The translations under genes and the position numbers were made by a program. From positions 124,001 to 188,000 of the forward strand of contig NZ_JAKWJO010000003.1 in NCBI RefSeq assembly GCF_022760995.1: a stretch of 64,000 nucleotides of DNA, given 5' to 3'. How positions within the stretch are numbered: the stretch's first letter is position 1; every line of letters begins with the position of its first letter. The notes under the pieces are model-generated. The model saw only the letters and a list, made by a program, of their open reading frames with translations, ran no database searches and was not told where the DNA came from. Positions 19,648 through 27,709 of the stretch are shown one piece after another. This DNA comes from Dyella sedimenti (GTDB lineage Bacteria; Pseudomonadota; Gammaproteobacteria; Xanthomonadales; Rhodanobacteraceae).

Positions 19648-20760
19648 ATGAATCCATGCATCAGGCATCGTGGTTGGCGGCTGCCGTTGTTCCTGGCGAC
19701 AAGTGTCTTGTTCCCGCTCTGCGCGCAGGCCCAGCAGGCACTGGTGCCGCCGCCGGGCTACGACGCCCCGGTCGAGCAGAAGGCGGACAAGTCGTTCACC
19801 TGCGAAGCGCCGCCGGAGCCCTATACGGGCACGCTGGATTTTCCGAGCAAGTACGAGGGTTCCGGCAAGGCCCGCGACCAGTTGAACGAGCAGGCCAACG
19901 CCGAGTACCAGGAGCGCAGCCAGCCCATCAACCAGATGGAGAAGGGCATCAACAAGATGGTCGACGAGTACATGCACACCGGCAATCCCGACACCTTGAA
20001 GTGCGTGATCGGCTGGTATGGCAAATGGGCGGACGCCGGCGGCCTGCTCGGGCCTTCCAGCTCGTATTCGGGCAAGGCGATGCGCAAGTGGTCGCTGGCC
20101 AGCCTGAGCGGCGCCTTCCTGCACCTGCAATTCTCCCGCTCCCAGCCGCTCGCCGCCTATCCGCAGCAGGCCGAGCAGATCAAGGCCTGGCTCGGCCGCA
20201 TCGGCGACAAGGTGCTGACCGAATGGGACCTCGGCGAACCGCAGAAGAAGATCAACAACCATTTCTACTGGGCCGCATGGGCCATCATGGCGACCAGCGT
20301 GGTGGAGAACCGCCGAGGCGAGTTCGACTGGGCGGTCAAGGTCTATCGCATCTTTTCCGAGCAAGTGGATGCCGATGGCTACCTGCCGAACGAACTGGCG
20401 CGGCAGACACGCGCCCTGGGCTACCATAATTTCGCGCTCACGCCGGTGGCGATGATCGCGGCGTTCGGCAAGGCCAATGGCGTGGACCTGGCCAGCGAGG
20501 GCCATGGCGCATTGACGAGGCTGGCGCAGCGCACGCTGCAGGGCATCGACGATCCGAGGATATTCGAGGCGAAGAGCGGCGGCTATACCCAGGTGCTGGA
20601 CGATGTCGCCAAGCAGCGTACAGAACTGGCCTGGCTGGAACCGTACTGCTGGACCGTCGGCTGCCAGGGCGCGATCGCGCAGAAAGCCGATTCCCTGCGG
20701 CCGATGAAGAATACGCGCCTGGGCGGGGACGTCACCACGGTCTTCCACGCGCCGCAATGA
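19648..20760 (+). CDS. algL: Periplasmic alginate lyase (PL5 family)
   Basis: Beta-elimination of mannuronate linkages; clears misplaced polymer from the periplasm. Signal peptide with cleavage after AQAQ, then the PL5 (alpha/alpha) barrel: WYGKWADAGG, SSYSGKAMRKW and the catalytic NNHFYWAAW motif near residue 204. 370 aa compared with 367 in Pseudomonas. It starts six bases after algX and is the last gene of the operon; the following hairpin at 20803-20821 lacks a T run, so the operon end is not sharply marked. Confidence 0.95.
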   Translation: MNPCIRHRGWRLPLFLATSVLFPLCAQAQQALVPPPGYDAPVEQKADKSFTCEAPPEPYTGTLDFPSKYEGSGKARDQLNEQANAEYQERSQPINQMEKGINKMVDEYMHTGNPDTLKCVIGWYGKWADAGGLLGPSSSYSGKAMRKWSLASLSGAFLHLQFSRSQPLAAYPQQAEQIKAWLGRIGDKVLTEWDLGEPQKKINNHFYWAAWAIMATSVVENRRGEFDWAVKVYRIFSEQVDADGYLPNELARQTRALGYHNFALTPVAMIAAFGKANGVDLASEGHGALTRLAQRTLQGIDDPRIFEAKSGGYTQVLDDVAKQRTELAWLEPYCWTVGCQGAIAQKADSLRPMKNTRLGGDVTTVFHAPQ

Positions 20761-20883
20761 CCCTCCCCTGAAAAGGCGCCGGAAGGCATCCTCGGTGGTG
20801 CCCGGCCACGGCCGGGGCGGGAAAGCCGCCGCTGTATAGTAGTGTCATGCCGGGCTTCACCGCCGAAAGGGAAAGGGGAAACC

Positions 20884-21741
20884 TTGTCTGGACTCGAGAG
20901 GGAAGCGCCGGCCGCCGCCGCGCACGCTCCGCATGGGGGAACCCTGCTGGCCGGCATCGTCCATGTCTTCTTTTTCGCGATATGGGTGTCCATCTGTTCC
21001 GTGGCGCCGGAGATCATCTGGCAGGGGCTGCTCGTCGCCCTCCGGCACTACGACTGGATTACCGTGGGGTCGGCCATATTGACCGGCGCCGTGGTCGCCT
21101 TCTTCGTGGAGCCGCTGACCGAACGCCTGCGCGCGATGCGCCTGCAGCTGGCGCACCGGCACAAGACGACCGCGCATGCGACGTTCGCCGCCTTCAGCTT
21201 CGCGGTGCTGGCGGTCTTTGTGCACGAGGCGATCACGGCGTTCATCGCCGAGCCCTATGCCGGGCACTACGTGAAGGACACGCTCGCCTACGCCATGTCG
21301 GAAGTGTTCCAGTGGGCATGGATCCCGTTTGCCGTCACCATGGCCTGGCTGTGCGCGCACCTGGGACGGTGGATAAGCGTACCGGTGTTCCTGCTGGCGC
21401 TGGCTTCCATCGCGCTGGTCGGTCCGGTTTTCGACTGGTATCCCATCGACATCTACACGACGGTGGTGCCGTGCCTGTGCATGCTTGTCGGCGGCCACAT
21501 CGTGATGCGCAAAGGCTTCGACCGCCATGCGCTTTTCCGCTGCGCGGGCGTGGTGGCGATCATCGCCGCCATCTGGCTGGCATTGGCGGGGTTGTCGCAA
21601 CTGGTGTTGTCGCTGTTCGGCAGTGGATCCCTGGTCATCTACACCTGGGGCGAGTACACCATCGATTTCCGCTTCTACCTGGGCTGGGTGGTCGGGCTGA
21701 CCATCGCGCCGAAGCCGTTTCACGAGACGCCCCGGCCCTAG
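20884..21741 (+). CDS. Unknown polytopic membrane protein
   Basis: I do not recognise the family. 285 residues when started at the TTG preceded by AAAGGGG; a GTG at 20842 would add 14 residues. About seven hydrophobic segments are visible (for instance LLAGIVHVFFFAIWVSI, AFSFAVLAVFVHEAITAFI, FLLALASIALVGPVF, CAGVVAIIAAIWLALAGL), with an acidic-basic loop near residue 90. No signal, repeat or catalytic motif is seen. It lies 123 bases after algL, and TATAGT at 20835-20840 may be its own -10 element. Possibly an accessory of the alginate operon, but nothing in the sequence shows it. Confidence 0.7.
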   Translation: MSGLEREAPAAAAHAPHGGTLLAGIVHVFFFAIWVSICSVAPEIIWQGLLVALRHYDWITVGSAILTGAVVAFFVEPLTERLRAMRLQLAHRHKTTAHATFAAFSFAVLAVFVHEAITAFIAEPYAGHYVKDTLAYAMSEVFQWAWIPFAVTMAWLCAHLGRWISVPVFLLALASIALVGPVFDWYPIDIYTTVVPCLCMLVGGHIVMRKGFDRHALFRCAGVVAIIAAIWLALAGLSQLVLSLFGSGSLVIYTWGEYTIDFRFYLGWVVGLTIAPKPFHETPRP

Positions 21742-21870
21742 AGTCTGTTCAAGGTCTCGGTCTGTACGCGCAGTCCGGTTAGTGGCGAGTATCGGCTGGT
21801 TATCCCCATGGCGCGATGGATGAAACACTGGACCGGCAGGCACCTTACGGGTCTCGGCTGAGATTCAGCG
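21740..21870 (+). repeat. Dispersed repeat B, copy 1
   Basis: Begins AGAGTCTGTTCAAGGTCTCG, includes GGCGCGATGGATGAAACACT near 21810 and ends with GTCTCGGCTGAGATTCAGCGG. The same blocks in the same order and orientation occur at 34767-34930, and the last block again at 22106-22132. Non-coding. Confidence 0.7.
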
Positions 21871-22178
21871 GCCCCTTGTAGGAGCGCACCCTGTGCGCGA
21901 CGCCTTGCGCCTCAGTCTTTGGGCGTCATCCCGACGAAGTGCGGCATACAAGCCCTGCAGGCCTCGCATGCCGAATCAGCTTCTCCTTCCGCCACACACC
22001 GCGGCTACACCGCGGGGCGGCGATGGACGGAGGACTTAAATCCCGATCGGCATCGGTGCATTTATCCTGTCGGAAGGCGGTAGTTCGCTTTTCCTGCCAT
22101 CCTGCGGATCTCGGTTGAGACTCGACGCTAATCGGGTGCATGCAGGGTCTGTGGCCACATCGAGACTTTGAACAGCTC
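21742..22178. other. Repeat-rich spacer between the membrane protein and the dehydrogenase
   Basis: Contains repeat B copy 1, REP-like copy 3 and a partial repeat B block at 22106-22132. The ends 21740-21760 and 22161-22181 are imperfect inverted repeats of each other (AGAGTCTGTTCAAGGTCTCG compared with AGAGCTGTTCAAAGTCTCG on the other strand), so the whole looks like a small non-autonomous element of about 440 bases. No open reading frame in it looks like a transposase. Confidence 0.5.
21875..21901 (+). repeat. REP-like palindromic repeat, copy 3
   Basis: Shares GAGCGCACCCTGTGCGCGAC with the copies at 1085 and 1205; sits inside the repeat-rich spacer. Confidence 0.75.
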
Positions 22179-22181
22179 TCA
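22161..22181 (-). repeat. Right terminal inverted repeat of the spacer element
   Basis: Reverse complement of 21740-21760 with one gap and one mismatch. It overlaps the stop codon of the dehydrogenase on the minus strand. Confidence 0.5.
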
Positions 22182-22979
22182 GGCGTATTGCATCTTGATG
22201 GTCATGCCACCGTCGACCACGAACGGCTGGCCGGTGACGAAGCCGGACTGCGCCGACAGCAGATAGACGGCCAGGGCACCGATGTCCTCGGGCGTGCCCA
22301 CGCGCCCGGCCGGATGCTGGGCATGGTCCTGGCGGCTGAGCGAGGGCGGCTTGCGTTCGGCCGGCTTGCGCCATGCATCGGTGGCGATCCAGCCAGGCAG
22401 GATAGCGTTGACGCGCACCTGCGGCCCGGCGCTGACTGCCAGCGCATGCGTAAAGGCGACCAGGCCGCCCTTGCTGGCGGCATAGGCTTCGGTATCCGGT
22501 TCCGATTGCAGCGCGCGCGTGGAGGCGATGTTGACGATCGCGCCCCGCGCCTCCGCCAGCGCGGGCAGCGCATGCTTGCTGCACAGGAAGGCGCCGGTGA
22601 GGTTGGTGGCCAGGTAGCGGTTCCAGTCGGCCAGCGCCAGCTCGGTAATGCGGGCCACGTGAGGGTTGGCGATGCCGGCGTTGTTCACCAGGCCATCGAT
22701 GTGGCCGAAGCGCTTGAGCGCGGTGGACATCCATTGGCGCACGCTCGCTTCGCGCGATACGTCCAGGCGGGCGAAGGCGGCGCGCCCGCCGGCCTGCCAT
22801 TCGTCCAGGCAGGCGTGGCCCGCCTCGGCATCCAGGTCGCCGATGAGCACCTTGCCGCCCGCGCCCAGTACCGCTTGCGCGATGCCGCGGCCGATGCCCT
22901 GTGCGCCGCCCGTCACCAGCACGACCTTGTCGTGCAGCGGCTGCGAGTCATAGGGGGCGATGGCGGGTGCCTTGGGCAT
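22179..22979 (-). CDS. Short-chain dehydrogenase/reductase
   Basis: Classical SDR oxidoreductase, NAD(P)-dependent, substrate unknown. Residues: TGGAQGIG cofactor loop near 23, NNAGIA near 97, catalytic YAASK with the preceding IASTRA segment, and the C-terminal VDGGMTIKM. 266 aa, the usual length. Start at MPKAPAIA is chosen because GAGG lies just upstream; an upstream in-frame ATG would add 18 atypical residues. It runs against its neighbours on both sides, so it is probably an independent gene unrelated to the polysaccharide operons. The last codons overlap an inverted-repeat end. Confidence 0.9.
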   Translation of the reverse strand: MPKAPAIAPYDSQPLHDKVVLVTGGAQGIGRGIAQAVLGAGGKVLIGDLDAEAGHACLDEWQAGGRAAFARLDVSREASVRQWMSTALKRFGHIDGLVNNAGIANPHVARITELALADWNRYLATNLTGAFLCSKHALPALAEARGAIVNIASTRALQSEPDTEAYAASKGGLVAFTHALAVSAGPQVRVNAILPGWIATDAWRKPAERKPPSLSRQDHAQHPAGRVGTPEDIGALAVYLLSAQSGFVTGQPFVVDGGMTIKMQYA

Positions 22980-23326
22980 GGGGGTACCTCGGAAGCGGGA
23001 ATGGATAGGGCGGCGGTGGGCATCGGCAAGCACGGCCGTGCGTAACGATAGCGCAGTGGGGCGCGCTCCCCCTTGCCGCGCGCACCGTGCCGATCATCGG
23101 CCAAACGGCCTAATCCCGACGTGCGTCCGCCGTGGCCCTGCCTGTCGCCGCACGGGCGGTGCGTCGTTCGCGTGTCCCATGCGAGTCCACGCCCGCTTGC
23201 GGTTTCCGCGCCGTTGGCGGGCGTCCATGTCCTGCAAGTCATAGAACTTATGGTTTTGTCAAGTTTATTTTGGGCGTGGATATACTCAATCGTGAACTGA
23301 GTCACATTTTCTTCGCAGGGGCGGCC
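22980..23326. other. Divergent promoter region before the exopolysaccharide operon
   Basis: No gene is seen. The first part carries the start region of the minus-strand dehydrogenase; the AT-rich stretch 23240-23300 stands out from the high GC around it and holds the likely promoter of the + strand operon. Confidence 0.55.
23256..23286 (+). promoter_or_regulatory. Candidate promoter of the exopolysaccharide operon
   Basis: TTGTCA at 23256-23261 with GATATA 17 bases later (23279-23284), or TATACT 19 bases later (23281-23286), in an AT-rich patch about 40 bases before the first gene. By-eye match; I saw no sigma-54 GG/GC element. Confidence 0.45.
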
Positions 23327-23950
23327 ATGAAGAATCTTCGTTTGCTTCTCGCACTATGCGTTCCCCTGCTGTTGGCGGCGTGCGCCACGGGCAGGGGCTT
23401 GTCAGAGCCGCCGAAGGTCGATCCTGCGGCCCAGGCCGTGACCACCTATCGCATCGGCGTGGACGACCAGTTGCAGATCACCGTGTGGCACAACCCCGAC
23501 CTGAGCGTCAGCGTGCCGGTGCGCCCGGACGGAAAGATCACCGTGCCGCTGATCGGTGACGTGGTGGCGGGCGGCAAGACGCCGGAGGAAGTGGCCGGCG
23601 AGATCAAGGACAAGCTGCAGGCCTATGTGCGCGATCCGCAGGTGGCGGTGATCCTCACCGAGCTGCGCAGCCACGAGTACCTGTCGCGGGTGCGCGTGAC
23701 CGGCGCGGTGCGCTCGCCGATTTCCATTCCTTACCGGCAGGGCATGACCGTGCTCGACGCCGTGCTGGCGGCCGGCGGCACCACGGAATTCGCCGCGCCC
23801 GACCGCACCGAGCTGTACCGCAAGGGCAGCGATGGCGCGACCACGCCTTACGCGGTGCGGCTGGACAAGGTGCTGCAGGACGGGGACCTGGCGACGAACT
23901 ACCCGGTGCAGCCGGGCGATGTGGTCACGGTGCCGCTGCGTGCGTTCTGA
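23327..23950 (+). CDS. Polysaccharide export lipoprotein (Wza/XrtA-type)
   Basis: Outer-membrane or periplasmic export protein for the second exopolysaccharide. Lipoprotein signal with lipobox LAAC (cysteine about residue 19), then the Poly_export domain (YRIGVDDQLQITVWHNPDLS to DPQVAVIL) and a SLBB-like domain (VTGAVRSPISIPYRQGMT). 207 aa, the short form typical of exosortase-associated clusters, without the C-terminal membrane helix of Escherichia Wza. The ATG is chosen because a signal peptide follows it; the longer upstream reading is not hydrophobic. First gene of an operon running to 34727. Confidence 0.92.
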   Translation: MKNLRLLLALCVPLLLAACATGRGLSEPPKVDPAAQAVTTYRIGVDDQLQITVWHNPDLSVSVPVRPDGKITVPLIGDVVAGGKTPEEVAGEIKDKLQAYVRDPQVAVILTELRSHEYLSRVRVTGAVRSPISIPYRQGMTVLDAVLAAGGTTEFAAPDRTELYRKGSDGATTPYAVRLDKVLQDGDLATNYPVQPGDVVTVPLRAF

Positions 23951-23977
23951 GATCCGAGGCGGACGAGGGGGAAGGCC

Positions 23978-25522
23978 ATGAGCGGAGAACTCACACCTTT
24001 TGCCAGCATGGTGCCCGCGCTGCTGAGCGAGGCGCGCCGGCGCCGCCTGGCGATGGCGGCGATGTTCGCGGCCATCGCCCTGGCCGCGCTGGTGACCGGC
24101 ATGCTGTGGCCGAAGAAGTACGAGGCTTCCACCACCATCCTGGCCCAGGAGAGCAGCATCATCTCGCCGCTGATGGAGGGCGCGGCCGCCGCCACGGCGA
24201 ACAAGAACCGCGCCAGCATCGCCCGCGACGTGATCTTCAGCCGCAAGGTAATGGACGCGATCCTGGTAGCCGGCGGCTGGATGGCCAGCCATCCATCGCC
24301 GGTCGAGCAGGACCGCATCATCGACGGCATCAAGTCGCGCACCAGGGTGCAGATGGAGCGCGAGAACCTCATCACCATCAGCTATTTCGATACCGAGCCG
24401 CGCCGCACCTACGAGGTCACGCGCCAGTTCGCCCAGTTGTTCATCAGCGAGAGCCTGGCTTCCAAGCAGCGCGAGAGCCGCGAGGCCTACGAGTTCATCA
24501 ACAGCCAGGTGGAGGCATACCGCGGGAAGCTCACCGACGCGGAGGACAAGCTCAAGGCCTATCGCGGCGCCAACGACGACGCGCGTCCCGGCAGCGAGGC
24601 GGACACCAATGCGCGCATCGGCCAGCTGCGCAGCCAGATCGAGCAGGCCCGCATGGACCTGATGGAGCGTCGCTCGCAGGAGGGCTCGCTCAGCGCCCAG
24701 CTCAGCGGCGAGTCGGAGGTGAGCACGGTGCAGACGGTCGGCGGGGTCTACGCGACGCAGATGGCCGACTTGCAGGCGCAGCTGGACAAGCTGCTGCTGA
24801 CCTATACCGAGGAATACCCGGACGTCGTCCGCATCCGCCACCAGATGCAGGACCTGCGCCAGCAGATGGCGCAGGACGAGCAGCGCAACGCCGCCGCGCA
24901 ACTGTCCGGCACGCCCACCACGCTGGACAGCCGCGTGCAGTTCAACCCGGCCTACCAGCAGATCAAGACCCAGCTGGCCAATACGCGCGCTTCCACCGCC
25001 GCCGCCGCCGCGCGGCTGGCCGCCAGCGAATCGATGCTGCAGAGCGAACTGGCGCGCAGCGCCCGCATCGCCAATTCCGAGAACGTGGTGGCCGAGCTGA
25101 CGCGCGACTACAACGTCAACCGCGACGTCTACCAGGACCTGCTCAAGCGCCGCGAGAACGCGCGCGTGTCGATGAACCTGGATGCGGAGCAGCGCGGCCT
25201 GACCTTCCTGGTGCAGAACCCGGCGGTGCTGCCGCTGGTGCCCTCGGGGCTGCGCTTCATGCACTTCAGCCTGGCCGGCATCGCGCTGGCGCTGGCGGTG
25301 CCGGTCGGCCTGCTGTTCGGCTTGGTGCGGCTCGATCCGCGCGTGCGCTCGGTCGAGCGGCTGGAGCAGGCCACCGGCCTGGCGGTGATGGCCGCCATCC
25401 CGTTCTATCCCACGCCGCAGGACCGCCGCCGCGAGCGGCGCCACAACATGCTGCTGCTGGTCACCGTGGCGGGCATCGCCGCGGTGTACCTGGCCGCCTT
25501 CTGGCTGAGGCTGAAGCAATGA
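23978..25522 (+). CDS. Polysaccharide chain-length determinant (Wzz/XrtA-type)
   Basis: Inner-membrane co-polymerase controlling chain length. N-terminal Wzz domain with a membrane helix at about residues 25-46, a long alpha-helical coiled-coil periplasmic part (about 165-400, many Gln/Ala/Arg heptads), a second helix at about 428-450 and a further hydrophobic C-terminal segment at about 490-510. 514 aa. AGGGGGAAGG ribosome site. The stop overlaps the next start (ATGA), linking it to the kinase-like partner. Confidence 0.9.
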   Translation: MSGELTPFASMVPALLSEARRRRLAMAAMFAAIALAALVTGMLWPKKYEASTTILAQESSIISPLMEGAAAATANKNRASIARDVIFSRKVMDAILVAGGWMASHPSPVEQDRIIDGIKSRTRVQMERENLITISYFDTEPRRTYEVTRQFAQLFISESLASKQRESREAYEFINSQVEAYRGKLTDAEDKLKAYRGANDDARPGSEADTNARIGQLRSQIEQARMDLMERRSQEGSLSAQLSGESEVSTVQTVGGVYATQMADLQAQLDKLLLTYTEEYPDVVRIRHQMQDLRQQMAQDEQRNAAAQLSGTPTTLDSRVQFNPAYQQIKTQLANTRASTAAAAARLAASESMLQSELARSARIANSENVVAELTRDYNVNRDVYQDLLKRRENARVSMNLDAEQRGLTFLVQNPAVLPLVPSGLRFMHFSLAGIALALAVPVGLLFGLVRLDPRVRSVERLEQATGLAVMAAIPFYPTPQDRRRERRHNMLLLVTVAGIAAVYLAAFWLRLKQ

Positions 25523-26304
25523 ACATCCATGACGAGAATGGCGTCGCCTCCGCCGACGATTTCGAGAGCGTGCTCGAAGAGGCGGCGCGCAACCTGCAAC
25601 GCCGCTCGATGCCGGGCAATTCGATCGCGCGCATGGACGAGCCCGGCCAGGAACTGGTGCCGCTGCAGCTGGAGGAGCGCCGGCTGATCCATCGCGAGGA
25701 TTCGGTGCGGCGCCAGTCGGACGCGTTCCGCGAAATCCGCACGCGGCTGCTCGGCATCGCCGGCCAGCAGAATTTCGTGACCCTGGTGGTATCGGTGAGC
25801 CCGCGTTCGGGCGGCAGCTTCGTGGCGCGCAACCTCGCCGCCGCGTTTGCCTTCGACGAGACCAAGACCAGTCTGCTGCTGGACTGCAACCTGCGCTACC
25901 CGAGCCAGCACAAGGCGCTGGGCGTGGAGCCGCTGGCGGGTGGGCTGATCGATTTCCTGGAACAGCCCTCGCTCGGCATCGAGCCGGTGCTGTACCGCAC
26001 CGGCATCCCGCGGCTGCGGCTGATTCCGGCGGGCAAGGCGCGCGAGAACAGCGGCGAGTATTTCTCCTCGTTCCGCATGAGCACGATGCTCGATTCGCTG
26101 CGCTGCCGTTACCCGGACCGCTACCTGTTCCTCGACGGCCCGGCGATCAAGGGGTCGCCGGACGCGCGCATCCTTTCCGACCTTGCCGATTTCGTGGTGG
26201 TGGTGGCCGGGTATGGCCGCGACATGCCGGCGGCGATCAGCCAGGCCGTCACCAATTTCGACCCGGAGAAGATGGCCGGGGTGGTCTTCAACCACGTGCC
26301 TTGA
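25519..26304 (+). CDS. Tyrosine-kinase-like P-loop protein with degenerate Walker A
   Basis: Belongs by order and shape to the CpsD/CapB-type bacterial tyrosine kinases paired with a Wzz-like protein (Wzc split form). The N-terminal 60 residues are linker, then FREIRTRLL, the position of the P-loop reading SPRSGGSFVARN, a Walker-B-like LLLDCNLRYP and FLDGPAIKGSPDARIL. Odd: the P-loop lysine and GKS/T are absent and the usual tyrosine-rich tail is missing (ends FNHVP), so ATP hydrolysis and autophosphorylation are doubtful. 261 aa. Confidence 0.8.
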   Translation: MNIHDENGVASADDFESVLEEAARNLQRRSMPGNSIARMDEPGQELVPLQLEERRLIHREDSVRRQSDAFREIRTRLLGIAGQQNFVTLVVSVSPRSGGSFVARNLAAAFAFDETKTSLLLDCNLRYPSQHKALGVEPLAGGLIDFLEQPSLGIEPVLYRTGIPRLRLIPAGKARENSGEYFSSFRMSTMLDSLRCRYPDRYLFLDGPAIKGSPDARILSDLADFVVVVAGYGRDMPAAISQAVTNFDPEKMAGVVFNHVP

Positions 26305-26368
26305 CGGGCCGCCGCGCCTGCGACCGGAGCGACTTCCGCTGCGCTACTCCAGTGGGGAGAGAAGGAAC

Positions 26369-27709
26369 ATGGCAGCACGCACCATACTCGCTCGTTCCGT
26401 CGCGTTAGCCCTGGCGGTCTGCTCGGGCGGCGCATGGGCCGACCAGTTCGACTGGTCGGCCTACCTGAGCGGGGAGCACAGCGACAACGCGGCGCTGACC
26501 ACCACCAACCCGATCAGCACCAACGTGATCGCGCCGGGCGTGAATTTCAGCTACGCCAGGCAGGGGTCGGTGTTCCAGGCGAACGTCGCGGGCAACCTGG
26601 AATATCGCGACTATTCCAGCAGCGTCCTCGGCAACCAGACGGTGGCCGAGATCAACGGCCAGGCGAACTGGTCGGCCATTCCGCAGCGGCTGGACGTCAC
26701 CATGCAGGATGCCGCGGGCGTGGCACCGGTGAACTCGCTGGCCTCCAATGCGCCGGGCAACCAGCAGCAGACCAACGTGCTGGCGGTCGGGCCGACGCTG
26801 CACTTCCTGCTGGGCGCGGGCATGAGCGGCGATGCCGAGCTCAAGTACATCAACAGCTACGCCTCCCGCGTGGACCAGTTCAACTCCTCGCGCGGGGCCG
26901 GCGCGCTGCGCGTGTTCCGCGACCTCAGTCCCACCGACCAGCTTTCCGCCAACATGGAGCTCGAGCGCGTCGCCTTCAGCAGCAGCACCGCCGGCTCCAA
27001 TTACACCAGCTATGCACTGTACGGGCGCTACACCAGCCGGCTGGCGAAGCTGGACATCGATGCCTCGCTGGGCTGGTCGAACATCGACTTCACCCAGGGC
27101 GCGTCGCAATCCGGGCCGCTGGCGCGCCTGACCCTGGGGTGGCGCCTGTCGCCGCGCAGCACCATCACGGTCGACGGCGTCTACCAGTACTCCGACGCGG
27201 CGCAGGACATGCTGCAGCCGACCAACATCAGCATTGGCGGCGAGCTGGTGCCGCTGCAGCCGGTGACGCTGGCCGCCGATACGGTGCGCGGCGGCATCGG
27301 CGTCGGCAACGTGGTCATCAGTTCGGACGTCTACAAGGAGCGCCAGCTGTCGGCCGCGTACAGCTTCCAGGGCCAGCGCTTTTCCTTTTCGGTGTCGCCG
27401 GCCTACAGCAAGCTGGACTACGTCAACGATGTCACGTTCAACCAGGCCAGCCGAGGCGTGGGCGCGACCGCCAGCTACCGGCTGACGCCCGACAAGTCGG
27501 TGTCGGTGTTCGGCACGGCCGACCGGACCACCTACGACACCATCAGCCGTCGCGACCGGACCTATCGCTACGGCCTCGCCTTCAACCACCAGTTCACCTC
27601 GCATTGGAGTTGGAGCGCCTCGTTCGCGCGGCAGACGCAGAGCAGCAATACGGCGGGCCAGTCGTACCACGAGAACGAAATCTTCCTCACCGTGACGTAC
27701 AAGCGATGA
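26369..27709 (+). CDS. Outer-membrane beta-barrel protein of the exopolysaccharide operon
   Basis: Signal peptide (residues 1-23, ending GGAWADQ), then repeating amphipathic strands rich in Tyr, Ser, Asn and alternating hydrophobic residues through to the C-terminus (IFLTVTYKR). 446 aa. The start SGEHSDNAALTTTNPIS is like the TIGR03016-type outer-membrane proteins of exosortase clusters, where a putative export-channel role is assumed but not shown. GAAGGA precedes the ATG. The stop codon overlaps the next start. Confidence 0.8.
   Translation: MAARTILARSVALALAVCSGGAWADQFDWSAYLSGEHSDNAALTTTNPISTNVIAPGVNFSYARQGSVFQANVAGNLEYRDYSSSVLGNQTVAEINGQANWSAIPQRLDVTMQDAAGVAPVNSLASNAPGNQQQTNVLAVGPTLHFLLGAGMSGDAELKYINSYASRVDQFNSSRGAGALRVFRDLSPTDQLSANMELERVAFSSSTAGSNYTSYALYGRYTSRLAKLDIDASLGWSNIDFTQGASQSGPLARLTLGWRLSPRSTITVDGVYQYSDAAQDMLQPTNISIGGELVPLQPVTLAADTVRGGIGVGNVVISSDVYKERQLSAAYSFQGQRFSFSVSPAYSKLDYVNDVTFNQASRGVGATASYRLTPDKSVSVFGTADRTTYDTISRRDRTYRYGLAFNHQFTSHWSWSASFARQTQSSNTAGQSYHENEIFLTVTYKR

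Noticed and set aside
20803..20821. Hairpin GCCCGGCC/GGCCGGGGC after algL as a terminator
   Set aside because: Stem is plausible but no T run follows, so it is not called as a Rho-independent terminator.
21742..22178. Insertion sequence with transposase
   Set aside because: Inverted ends exist but no open frame resembles a transposase; recorded only as a repeat element.
23220..23260. Sigma-54 promoter before the exopolysaccharide operon, as in some exosortase loci
   Set aside because: No GG and GC pair at the required 10-base spacing was found.
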